Of a stretch of 12,532 bases of DNA, positions 1 to 7,631 are shown piece by piece (within the stretch, counting starts at the first letter, position 1; the number at the start of each line of letters is the position of its first letter). This DNA comes from an uncultured euryarchaeote (GTDB taxonomy: Archaea > Thermoplasmatota > Poseidoniia > Poseidoniales > Thalassarchaeaceae). Location: NCBI GenBank assembly GCA_937897085.1, contig CALCOR010000113.1:1-12532 (forward strand), read 5' to 3'. The notes beneath the pieces were generated by a model. It was not told the origin of the DNA. It was given only the letters and a program-made list of their open reading frames with translations, and did no database searches. A program made the translations under genes and the position numbers.

Positions 1-1830
1 GTTATGTTACCCAGACCATCTTCGCTATGGGCAATCAACTCGAACCCGGTCATGTTCTCCCCGCTGCCCTCCTCGTAGAAGGATATCAGCAGATGCGCAG
101 ACTCTTTCGTGCGCCAGGAAATCTCATCGAGGCTGGCGTTGCCGTCGATAATCAGCAGTCCGCGGAACTCCTCATGTGTCACGCCGGTGTTGAATCGATC
201 AACAGTGACTATCCACTCTCCTTCGGGAAGATAGTCGAGCAGGGTGCCATTCTCGTCCGTGAAGCGATTGAACTCCATATCGCCGTCCACAGATTCAAAG
301 TTCACCTGTCTCTCCGCCACCGCTCCGCTGGAGAAGTTGGTCAGTTCGGCGTTCACCCGCCACATTGGCAAGAAGGGCATCTCAACGACCTCGCTCACGT
401 TGTTCACGCCAAGTGCCAGCACGATGTTTTCTACCGCGGCCAACTGGGTGTCGTAGGCGCTGCCGTTGGTCTCATTCTGCGGCTCTACGGCAAGCGTGTA
501 GACACCAGGTTCCACGTCCACGGTGATACGGCCATCGGTGAACTCGGCTGCGGTGACGTTCAGGCCAATCCCCAGACCACCAGATGAGATCGGTACGAAC
601 GCCAGGTCGATGTCGATGAGCGTACCGTTGCTGACGTTCGCATCGCCCTCATGGTCGATGAAGGCGGTGATGTCGACGGTGATGTTGTCCGGTTGCGCCA
701 TCAGCACTATGTTCTGAAGGTTCTCGCTGTTGTTGAGTGAGACGTTGATGTCCGATGATTCGAGATTGAACCAATCATCATCTATGCTCAGTGTCCAGAC
801 TCCCTCGAGCAGTTTGTTGCTGAAGCGGCCATCCGAGCCTATCCCCAGGAACCAGTGCACATCACGGGCGTGGTCGTAGGCGTGAATCTCCACCGGTTGG
901 TAAAAGGGGAAGCTGCTGGTGTACAACGTCAGGTTGCGATTGACGAACATCGTGCCAGAGATAAGCAGACCATCCTCGAGGAAGAGCACGATTGGATCCA
1001 TCCCTTCAAGCACCTCGAACTGGGTTCCGTTGGAAAGTTGGCTGGCAATCGAACGGGCGGTCATGTTGATGAGCGCATGTTCGGGGAGAAGCAACGAGAA
1101 GTTGCCCTCCATGTCTGTCGTCACCGACGTCTCGATGCCGCCCCACTGGAACTCAACCACGAGGTTGTGCGCCGGATCGAATGGGTCATCCTCCTTCTGG
1201 GTGTGCACGAGGATCGTGCCGTTCACCTCGACGCTGCGGACAAGCGTCCATTCCAGGCCGCTCAGGTCCTCGGTCACCTCGAACTCCTCCCAGAGCATCA
1301 GGCCATCTTCACCTGTGCTGTTGGCCACCCATCCACCCATGGGCAACTCGATGTGGTAGGAACTCGTGTTGTTGTCATAACGAGCATGTAGGTACTCATC
1401 ATCGAGCAACAACTCGTTGTGGAACCACACGTCGGAGTCACTCACTGGCTCTAACGTTCCTCCGCCCAAGTCTGTCCAGACAGTGAACTCGACATCATAG
1501 TGCGCCGGAACCGGGTTGGCGATGCTGATGAGTGAGAACTCCTGCGCATCGATGATGGCGGAGATGTGCGCGACTCCGTTGCATATGCCGTAGCCAGTAC
1601 CGTTCCACGGAACACACTCGTTGAATCCATCACCATCGTAGTCCATGCTCAACGAGTAGTTGCCATCAGGGAGAGGACCGAACCCGAACGAGCCGTTCTC
1701 ATCGGTGGTAATGATGCAAGGAGCGAAGAAAGTGTCCTCGCATGGCTCGATGGCAGGACTGTCTGGCAGGCTGTTGTCGAGGACCTCAAGTGGGGCATCG
1801 CTGATCATTGAGCCGTTCATCCACTTCAGG
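1..1830 (-). repeat. Tandem ~95-residue beta-sandwich modules in AglB tail
   Basis: A degenerate signature of the form D-x-x-G-x-F-x-x-x-L-P-x-G-x-Y recurs near AglB residues 1922 (ENGSFGFGPLPDGNYSL), 2030 (NNTSSYHIELPMGGW), 2120 (DMEGNFSLLLPEHAL), 2210 (SDGRFSNKLLEGVWTL), 2309 (TDGRITVDVEPGVYTL) and 2404 (ENGTLLDYLPEGEWIV). The spacing is about 90-108 residues. A related but separate copy is at about 1507 (DDDGHFEFRVPAGHIRV). The pattern matches the carboxypeptidase-regulatory-like / transthyretin-like fold class. These modules are known as stalks or adhesion modules in secreted proteins. The array is cut by the window edge, so the total number of copies is unknown. Confidence 0.7.
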
Positions 1831-4800
1831 TCTCCACTGATGTATGACCCGGGCATCAGCAGTTCGACTTCAGCTATCGGTTCTGTTTCGACATCGAGGG
1901 TCGTCGACAGTCGGGTGCGCTTGCCGTTACCGAGAATGACCTCGACTCGATAGGTACCGGGGAGAGCATCAACGAGATGAAACGATCCTGGCTCCACCAT
2001 TTCCCCGCTGAAGATGCCGACTCCGCTGAACAGTCCTGTGCCGTTAATCACTCCGTACGTCTCGAGTTGATCGTCACTGGTGTTGGTGATGAAAATTCCT
2101 GCACCGACAAACGTCTCCCTGAACATATGTGCAGTGAAGTCCAGAGTGCCATTGGCGGTGACCCTGCCACTGCCATCCAACTGATTGATGAACACGTACT
2201 TTGCCGGATCACTGCCTAGAATCAGACAGATCTCATCGTCCTCCGAAACGCTCTCGTTCACGCAGTTGGAGAGGTTCGCGGGCGGGTTGTCAAGCGTGCC
2301 TTCGAATGTGCCCGCACCCTTGAACTCGCCACTACCGGTGAAGGAGTGGTTGTGCAGGATCTGGCGTGTGAAATTGCCCGTGAAGTCAGAGACGAGCACA
2401 GTACCCTCAGATTGCATCAGGCCAATTCCGGTGAAGGTGACCTCTCCGGTGCCGCGGTAGGTTCGCGGATGCTCTTCATCGGATTCAACCGTTCCGTTGG
2501 TGGTCCAGATGTGCGGGAGTTCCTGATCAGTCCAGATCTCTGTTAAGATGAGTTCGTGAGAAATGAGTGGCTCATCGTCGAATGAGGCGTGGCCATCCCA
2601 GGCGACGCTGCCCGAGGCGCTCGATGCCTCGATGAGAAGTGTCTGCTCGACAACCTGCTCACCGTTCGAGTCTGCTTGCTCTCCGGTGACATTGAACTCC
2701 ATCTCGCCGATCCACTTCCCTCCTGAGACATTCGCCAGCAGCGCGGTGACCGGATTGACGGTTCGCGCATCTTCAGGCTGGTCTCCGAGTACGTCTGTGA
2801 GCCAAGTCTGCCAGGTCTGGAAGGTGTTCTGCGCCTGCGTTATCTTATCGATCGACGCCTGACGCGCCTCGGCCTCATCCCCAGTGAACCCGGTGAACGC
2901 TGTGACGCGAATGTGGCCTGCAGGGACCCTGAACTCGAAGTGACCGTCATCGTCCGCATCTACAGTGCCGATTGGAACCCAGTATTCACGCGGGTCGTCG
3001 TCGTTGGAACTCTCACCACTGTAGGCATCGCGTTCGATGAGGAGGCGCGCATTGGGCACAGTGGAGATGTCCCCCAGTTGGACTTCGCCCGACAGAGTCG
3101 CTCCAGAATAGTACTTCAGAATCTTGACCGCGGTGTTTGCATCATACCATGGCTTCGTTCCGTCGTCGTTGTTCTCGTCGTACCAGTTGGCGATGACGAA
3201 GTGGTTCATCATCGCCGCCGGAAGCGGGAAGGCGTACTGCAGTGACGAATTCGTCGTCCCGCGCATATCGAAGTGCTGCCCCGGCTGAGCTGGATCTGTG
3301 TTGAGCGCGTCATCGAGACCGAGCTGAGGCGAACCGTAGCCGATGTAGGTGCGAGCGACCATCGTGTCGAAGAATTCCGCCTCATGATCCACCCTGATAT
3401 CCAATAGTTGGATGATCTGTAGATCGTTCTGTGACTGGCTGCGCACGATGTCATCTTTGTACTCCGCTTCGTACTGCGCGGCCGACATGTCCACAGGATA
3501 ACCTGACGCGCCGCGCTGGGTGATGTAGGACGTCTCGAAGTATGTGTCCGGGTCCAGCCCAGAGAGAGTGGTCGGGGCGTAGAAGATGCCCGTGGGGTTG
3601 CCTCCGCTGGAGGAGTAGGCGCCCGCAATGGGGTAGAGGCGGTTGTCGACGGCGAAGTAGCGAATCTCGTGGTTGCGATCGATCATGTCTCCGGGCTTGC
3701 CGCTGGAATCGGCGACGGTGTAGATGATGTCATTGGACACCTCGTGGTTGAGCGTGACCAACTCATCGAGTGTGAGTGCGGTGGACAGGAAGGTGCGCCC
3801 CAGCGCCAGCCGTGCATTCTGCCGGTGAAGCGAGGTCGTGGCGTCGGCGAAGTCCTCGACGATATCCTTGGTGTACCAGTAGTCACCGATGATGTAGTGC
3901 GTCACTTCCTCCTTCACCTCGTCGTTGCGGTGTTTTGTTGAGTTGAACGATGCCATTGCGTCGGTCAGAACAGCGTGTTCTGTGCCATCCCACTCTCGAC
4001 TGTCGTAGACCCGGTAGGATTTCGTGACAACAGGCATGCCGATGTCGTTGAGGTGATATCCTTCTCCGAGGGAGACGCTGCCCGCTGTGTGGGTGATGGT
4101 GAACGAGTGATCGACGACAACCGATTCCTCATCAGCACCCAAGGTGGTCAGCAGCACGAATTCGTCGTACTGAGCGTCTGACAGCGCGCGATGCAAGGCG
4201 TTGTTGAACCCAGGTGTGAACCCGCCGTCGCCGCTGTAGCGCAGATCACCCTCGGCGAGGGTCAGTATCCACAGTGCCAGCAGATCCTCCTCGGACTGGG
4301 CGAGCAGCATGTTCCCTGAGTTCGGGATACCGCTCTGGAAGTTGTCCGCCACTGTCGGGTGCTTCCCCTGGGCGAGCGCTTGGAATCCATAATCCCACCA
4401 GGATACGAACGCCGGACGTTGCGAGAACGGCAATTCCTGATCCTGCTCTTCAAGCCACTGGTAGCCGTTGTTCCAATAGCGTCCATTGAAGCCTGAACCG
4501 AAAGACCCCATGTACCAACAACTGGTCGACTTGCTGGAGCCGCGACAACCGCCTGGCGGGTTGTAATGTGTGTCGTCGAACACGGAGAATCCGAATATCG
4601 GGTCAGCTGTGCGCAGCAGACGCGGTGTGATGTTGTAAATCGACGAATCGACATCCTTGGCTGCAGAGTTGCCCTGCGGTATGCCAGCATCCAGTCCGTA
4701 GGTGGCGTGCTGGCTGGCGAGTAGCATGAACACGAGCAGTATGGCCCCCACGGCGGGGTGCTTTTTCAGCGCCTTGGTACCAGAAGTAAATCGCGCCTTC

Positions 4801-7460
4801 GGGGTGCCGATTCCGAACCTGCGCCACGATTTGGCGATCTTGCTGCCTCCGGACAGGCCCCACAAGAGGGTAATCGACCACGCGCCCATGACCGCCACCG
4901 GAGGTGTCGCGTTGAACACGAACCGCCCTGCGCTCCAGGCCATGAAACCGGCAACGAGCATCCACACCGCCAGCACCAGTTTCACTCGGTCCTGCTTGCG
5001 CACACCCTGCCACAACGCCGTGATGCCTGCACCGATGGACAGCAACGCGACAAGCGGTCCGAACGAACCGAACAGCATACCGCGACTGGGAGCCTGTGCC
5101 TCAGCAATCGTCCCGAAGATCTTGTTCTTGCTGAAGTAGTAGCCACCGGTGAACAGCACCTCCCATGTCGAGGTATCCTGCAACACGTCGACGATGAACC
5201 AGCCAGCTGCGCCGATGGCCCCTAGCCCGAGCACGATGTACTGCGGGTTGATCTTGGATTCGTAACTGGCGAGGAACATCCAGATGAACAGCAGACAGGC
5301 GGCGAGCGCACCGAAGTACCACTCGATGGAGAAGTTCACTCCTCCTGCAATGATCAGCATGCCGATAATCGCCGGTCCGGCGATGACCAACCACGGCATA
5401 TCGCGACTGGCGGAGGCAATGTATCCCGTGACGAACGTGAATGCAAGGATGTAGAACATTGGCTGGAACCCGCTGGCATCCCACACGAGTTTCAACTCCA
5501 TGTGAGCGTAGAACGGGAGTGGCAGCAGGAAGGCACTGACCATCATCGCCAGTGCAGCGACCGTGAGTGGCATGCTGTCACGACGCCGGAACATGTTCAG
5601 CAGAACCTGAGTGAAGAAGGCTGCATACAGGATGGCGAGACCATAGACGAATCCCTTCCATCCAAGTGCAACAGTGGCGAACGCGAATCCGGCGAGAATC
5701 GCATTGGATATCGCAGTCGGACGTTGCTCAATAGCCGCCTTCACTCCCTTGAGGAAGTAAGAGGGGCGCCACGAGGATTTGGCTACGAGCTTGTCGCTGC
5801 CTGCCGCCTCGACCGCCTTCAACCAGAAGTAGAACCCGAGCGTCAGGAACAGGATGACGAACGCGTCGTGGTCCGCCATCGCGAAGGTACTCTTGGAGAC
5901 GTGGCCCGGCATCAGGGCAATCAGCCAAGCGGCCACTGCACCGGTGCCCTTGCTGAAGAATCGCCGACCGATGGACGCCATCGGCAACACAGTGAGAGAG
6001 CCGTAGATGACGGGCAGAGCGGCCACAGACCACCAAACCGCATCTTCTGCCGGCACACCGAGAATCGGGGCAAGCAGTATTCCTCCGACAGCCATGCTCC
6101 AAGCGAACAGCGGAGGCCGCGGATTGATCGCCCCTAGAGGATAGGAGCGGTCCATGTCAATCAGGAAGTGGCTATGCTGGGCGAGGATGTACTCCACTGC
6201 GCGCATCATGTACCACGGGTCAGAACCACCTGTCAGGTCCCACTCATGGGTACCGCTGGCGTTCATCGCCGGAGTGACGCTCCAGACTGTGCGGATGATC
6301 AGCGCGACCAACAAGGCGGAAGACACTGTGATGCCGTACCAGTGTGCGGACCACCAGAGACGGGCCGGGCCGGGTGAGCGCCGCGGTGATGTGTCACCGA
6401 GTTTGCCCATGACGCCGAGAATGATGGCGACCGAGTTCACCCAGAAGAAGATGAAGAACCAGACGAACAGGCCATTGCTGCCTCCGAAGTATGAATGCCA
6501 GTCAGCGGATCCGGTCAGGATGAGGCCCTTCTCCTGCAATCCCGAGAGAGAGAACAGCAGCCAATTCGCGAGTAAGAGCGTCGCTCGCGTCTTCCAGCGC
6601 TCGGAGATGAAGAACATCGCCAGCAACGAGAGGAGACCGGTGAACAGAGCCCACCAGATGCTCATGTGGTCGCCAGCCAGTCGCGCACCTTCATCGGATG
6701 AGAAGAAGGAGGCGAATACGGTGACGTGGGCAAGCATCCAGAGCGCGAATCCGGCGTAGAGCGGCCATGTAGAGCGGGGATCCAAGCGTTCAGGGAGGTT
6801 GACGAACCAGCTGCCGCGACCAGCGGGCAGCAGTCTGCCGCGCAGGGCGAACGTGGCGAGCGCACCGGCCAGCATGCTGACCATCCAGGCGTTGAAGAAC
6901 AGGAAGCCGACCTCCTGTCGGTGACTATCCAGATGTCCCCAGTAGGAACTGTCAGCAACATCGAGAGCCGGCAACCAAGCGCCGCCCACCCACTGTGAGC
7001 CGTCGAATGTCGGTGCGGCCACGGCTGCGAACGACAGCGCGGCATAGAACCCCATAACTGTCCAAGTGAGGATGTTCGCCTCCTCGAAACGACCCGATCG
7101 GTCAAACAGGTGCACACCGAGTGCGAGCACGACGAAAAGCAGACCGAGAAGCGTGTCGCCGATGACCAACTGGGGTATGGCTGCCGCCAACACCAGCGGC
7201 GCGAAGATGAACAGCGTGACATGCGAAGGCTTGACTCCGATGCCGGAGAAGATGATGCGGGGGGTAACCCCGAGCAGGGCTCCGATCGTCAGTAGAACGA
7301 ACGGAAGCACCTGAGTCATCACGGCTTCTTGGCTGTCATACGTCACGCCCAGCGGGTACATCGTCATCGTCAACAGCAGTAGCACGACCCCGGCTAACGG
7401 GGCCGCGAACAGACTGCGCACGGTGCTGACACCCGAGGACGTGCTGTGGTTGTCGTCCAT
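1..7460 (-). CDS. aglB: Giant oligosaccharyltransferase AglB/STT3 (3' end outside window)
   Basis: AglB transfers a lipid-linked glycan to Asn in N-X-S/T sequons on the outer face of the membrane. The frame is open for 2,486 codons from ATG at 7460 to the left edge, so the C-terminus is missing. Seen: residues 1-370 form an extra module with about 10 hydrophobic segments. The STT3 core begins near 375, with GGSDPWYMMR (Asp414) as the first acidic motif in loop 1 and DHD at 530-532 as the second. The last core membrane segment lies near 900-915. The soluble catalytic region carries SWWDYGF (WWDYG at 1021-1025), the family's sequon-recognition motif. From about 1470 onward the protein is extracellular beta-sandwich-like modules. 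Known archaeal AglBs are usually about 800-1,000 residues, so this is more than twice that length. The start is supported by GAGGG 6 nt upstream. Assignment to AglB is very secure; the roles of the two extensions are unknown. Confidence 0.95.
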   Translation of the reverse strand, partial: MDDNHSTSSGVSTVRSLFAAPLAGVVLLLLTMTMYPLGVTYDSQEAVMTQVLPFVLLTIGALLGVTPRIIFSGIGVKPSHVTLFIFAPLVLAAAIPQLVIGDTLLGLLFVVLALGVHLFDRSGRFEEANILTWTVMGFYAALSFAAVAAPTFDGSQWVGGAWLPALDVADSSYWGHLDSHRQEVGFLFFNAWMVSMLAGALATFALRGRLLPAGRGSWFVNLPERLDPRSTWPLYAGFALWMLAHVTVFASFFSSDEGARLAGDHMSIWWALFTGLLSLLAMFFISERWKTRATLLLANWLLFSLSGLQEKGLILTGSADWHSYFGGSNGLFVWFFIFFWVNSVAIILGVMGKLGDTSPRRSPGPARLWWSAHWYGITVSSALLVALIIRTVWSVTPAMNASGTHEWDLTGGSDPWYMMRAVEYILAQHSHFLIDMDRSYPLGAINPRPPLFAWSMAVGGILLAPILGVPAEDAVWWSVAALPVIYGSLTVLPMASIGRRFFSKGTGAVAAWLIALMPGHVSKSTFAMADHDAFVILFLTLGFYFWLKAVEAAGSDKLVAKSSWRPSYFLKGVKAAIEQRPTAISNAILAGFAFATVALGWKGFVYGLAILYAAFFTQVLLNMFRRRDSMPLTVAALAMMVSAFLLPLPFYAHMELKLVWDASGFQPMFYILAFTFVTGYIASASRDMPWLVIAGPAIIGMLIIAGGVNFSIEWYFGALAACLLFIWMFLASYESKINPQYIVLGLGAIGAAGWFIVDVLQDTSTWEVLFTGGYYFSKNKIFGTIAEAQAPSRGMLFGSFGPLVALLSIGAGITALWQGVRKQDRVKLVLAVWMLVAGFMAWSAGRFVFNATPPVAVMGAWSITLLWGLSGGSKIAKSWRRFGIGTPKARFTSGTKALKKHPAVGAILLVFMLLASQHATYGLDAGIPQGNSAAKDVDSSIYNITPRLLRTADPIFGFSVFDDTHYNPPGGCRGSSKSTSCWYMGSFGSGFNGRYWNNGYQWLEEQDQELPFSQRPAFVSWWDYGFQALAQGKHPTVADNFQSGIPNSGNMLLAQSEEDLLALWILTLAEGDLRYSGDGGFTPGFNNALHRALSDAQYDEFVLLTTLGADEESVVVDHSFTITHTAGSVSLGEGYHLNDIGMPVVTKSYRVYDSREWDGTEHAVLTDAMASFNSTKHRNDEVKEEVTHYIIGDYWYTKDIVEDFADATTSLHRQNARLALGRTFLSTALTLDELVTLNHEVSNDIIYTVADSSGKPGDMIDRNHEIRYFAVDNRLYPIAGAYSSSGGNPTGIFYAPTTLSGLDPDTYFETSYITQRGASGYPVDMSAAQYEAEYKDDIVRSQSQNDLQIIQLLDIRVDHEAEFFDTMVARTYIGYGSPQLGLDDALNTDPAQPGQHFDMRGTTNSSLQYAFPLPAAMMNHFVIANWYDENNDDGTKPWYDANTAVKILKYYSGATLSGEVQLGDISTVPNARLLIERDAYSGESSNDDDPREYWVPIGTVDADDDGHFEFRVPAGHIRVTAFTGFTGDEAEARQASIDKITQAQNTFQTWQTWLTDVLGDQPEDARTVNPVTALLANVSGGKWIGEMEFNVTGEQADSNGEQVVEQTLLIEASSASGSVAWDGHASFDDEPLISHELILTEIWTDQELPHIWTTNGTVESDEEHPRTYRGTGEVTFTGIGLMQSEGTVLVSDFTGNFTRQILHNHSFTGSGEFKGAGTFEGTLDNPPANLSNCVNESVSEDDEICLILGSDPAKYVFINQLDGSGRVTANGTLDFTAHMFRETFVGAGIFITNTSDDQLETYGVINGTGLFSGVGIFSGEMVEPGSFHLVDALPGTYRVEVILGNGKRTRLSTTLDVETEPIAEVELLMPGSYISGDLKWMNGSMISDAPLEVLDNSLPDSPAIEPCEDTFFAPCIITTDENGSFGFGPLPDGNYSLSMDYDGDGFNECVPWNGTGYGICNGVAHISAIIDAQEFSLISIANPVPAHYDVEFTVWTDLGGGTLEPVSDSDVWFHNELLLDDEYLHARYDNNTSSYHIELPMGGWVANSTGEDGLMLWEEFEVTEDLSGLEWTLVRSVEVNGTILVHTQKEDDPFDPAHNLVVEFQWGGIETSVTTDMEGNFSLLLPEHALINMTARSIASQLSNGTQFEVLEGMDPIVLFLEDGLLISGTMFVNRNLTLYTSSFPFYQPVEIHAYDHARDVHWFLGIGSDGRFSNKLLEGVWTLSIDDDWFNLESSDINVSLNNSENLQNIVLMAQPDNITVDITAFIDHEGDANVSNGTLIDIDLAFVPISSGGLGIGLNVTAAEFTDGRITVDVEPGVYTLAVEPQNETNGSAYDTQLAAVENIVLALGVNNVSEVVEMPFLPMWRVNAELTNFSSGAVAERQVNFESVDGDMEFNRFTDENGTLLDYLPEGEWIVTVDRFNTGVTHEEFRGLLIIDGNASLDEISWRTKESAHLLISFYEEGSGENMTGFELIAHSEDGLGNI
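2000..2470 (-). repeat. Short Gly-x-Gly-x-Phe beta repeats in AglB tail
   Basis: AglB residues of about 1665-1820 contain recurring short units such as GTGEVTFTGIG, GSGEFKGAGTFEG, GSGRVTANGTLDF, VGAGIF and GTGLFSGVGIFSG. Alternating small and hydrophobic residues with paired glycines suggest a beta-solenoid or stacked-hairpin segment. A disulfide-capable loop (C1733 and C1745) lies inside it. The repeats are degenerate in sequence, and the unit length varies around 10-13 residues. The fold is inferred, not proven. Confidence 0.55.
6335..7460 (-). other. Extra N-terminal polytopic membrane module of AglB
   Basis: This stretch encodes AglB residues 1 to about 375. I count roughly ten hydrophobic segments, for example around FAAPLAGVVLLLLTM, VTLFIFAPLVLAA, LLGLLFVVLALGVHLF, VSMLAGALATFAL, WWALFTGLLSLLAMFFI and LFVWFFIFFWVNSVAIILGV. 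In STT3/AglB proteins the first acidic motif normally follows directly after the first membrane helix, near residue 40-50; here it is at 414. The module is in the same uninterrupted frame as the core, so this is a fusion rather than a neighbouring gene. I do not recognise its family. It could assist the glycan donor, anchor a complex, or be a degenerate duplicated transporter-like segment; none of these is shown by the sequence. Confidence 0.75.
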
Positions 7461-7466
7461 CGTTTT

Positions 7467-7471
7467 CCCTC
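7467..7471 (-). promoter_or_regulatory. Shine-Dalgarno-like site of aglB
   Basis: On the minus strand GAGGG lies 6 nt before the ATG at 7460, a normal spacing. It decides the start: the downstream reading (MDDNHSTSSG) runs directly into the first hydrophobic segment. A clear site of this kind is not seen at purD or at the plus-strand gene at 9757, so aglB looks more strongly leadered than its neighbours. Confidence 0.6.
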
Positions 7472-7477
7472 TTGAAA

Positions 7478-7507
7478 GACAGTCGTCAGACTGTCGGCGT
7501 CGCCGCC
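7478..7507 (-). promoter_or_regulatory. Paired hairpins in the aglB leader
   Basis: Positions 7478-7495 form a perfect inverted repeat, GACAGTC-4 nt-GACTGTC on the minus strand (7-bp stem, 4-nt loop). Immediately upstream on that strand, 7496-7507 is GGCG-4 nt-CGCC. Both sit between the possible TATA box and the start codon, 17 nt or more before the ATG. They could be a 5'-UTR structure, a protein-binding palindrome near the transcription start, or part of the purD 3' end. No U-run long enough for a convincing archaeal terminator follows. Confidence 0.45.
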
Positions 7508-7520
7508 ACCTAGCATTGTG

Positions 7521-7538
7521 GTTTAACGGTTTTTACAC
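7521..7538 (-). promoter_or_regulatory. Possible archaeal promoter for aglB
   Basis: The minus strand reads GTGTAAAAACCGTTAAAC, the most A/T-rich patch in the purD-aglB gap. It resembles a purine-rich BRE followed by a weak TATA-like element. A start about 25 nt downstream would fall near 7497-7500, just before the hairpin. The match is weak, and read-through from purD is equally possible. Confidence 0.3.
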
Positions 7539-7631
7539 GCGGGCGCGAGGTGCATCGCCTCAGTGCCACGAATACACCTAGGATTCTCAGGCTTTGGCGA
7601 ATATGCTCGTCAGTGGCATGGCGGACTCAGA

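Noticed and set aside
855..1391. Plus-strand open frame of 178 codons
   Set aside because: It is antisense to aglB, whose frame is open throughout and shows recognisable modules here. The product has a His/Arg-rich shadow composition.
5502..6137. Plus-strand open frame of 211 codons, Arg/Glu/Gln/His-rich
   Set aside because: It is antisense to the AglB membrane core containing the DHD motif; the charged composition is the complement of hydrophobic codons.
6154..6759. Plus-strand open frame of 201 codons
   Set aside because: It is antisense to the AglB segment with SDPWYMMR and several membrane helices; no family features.
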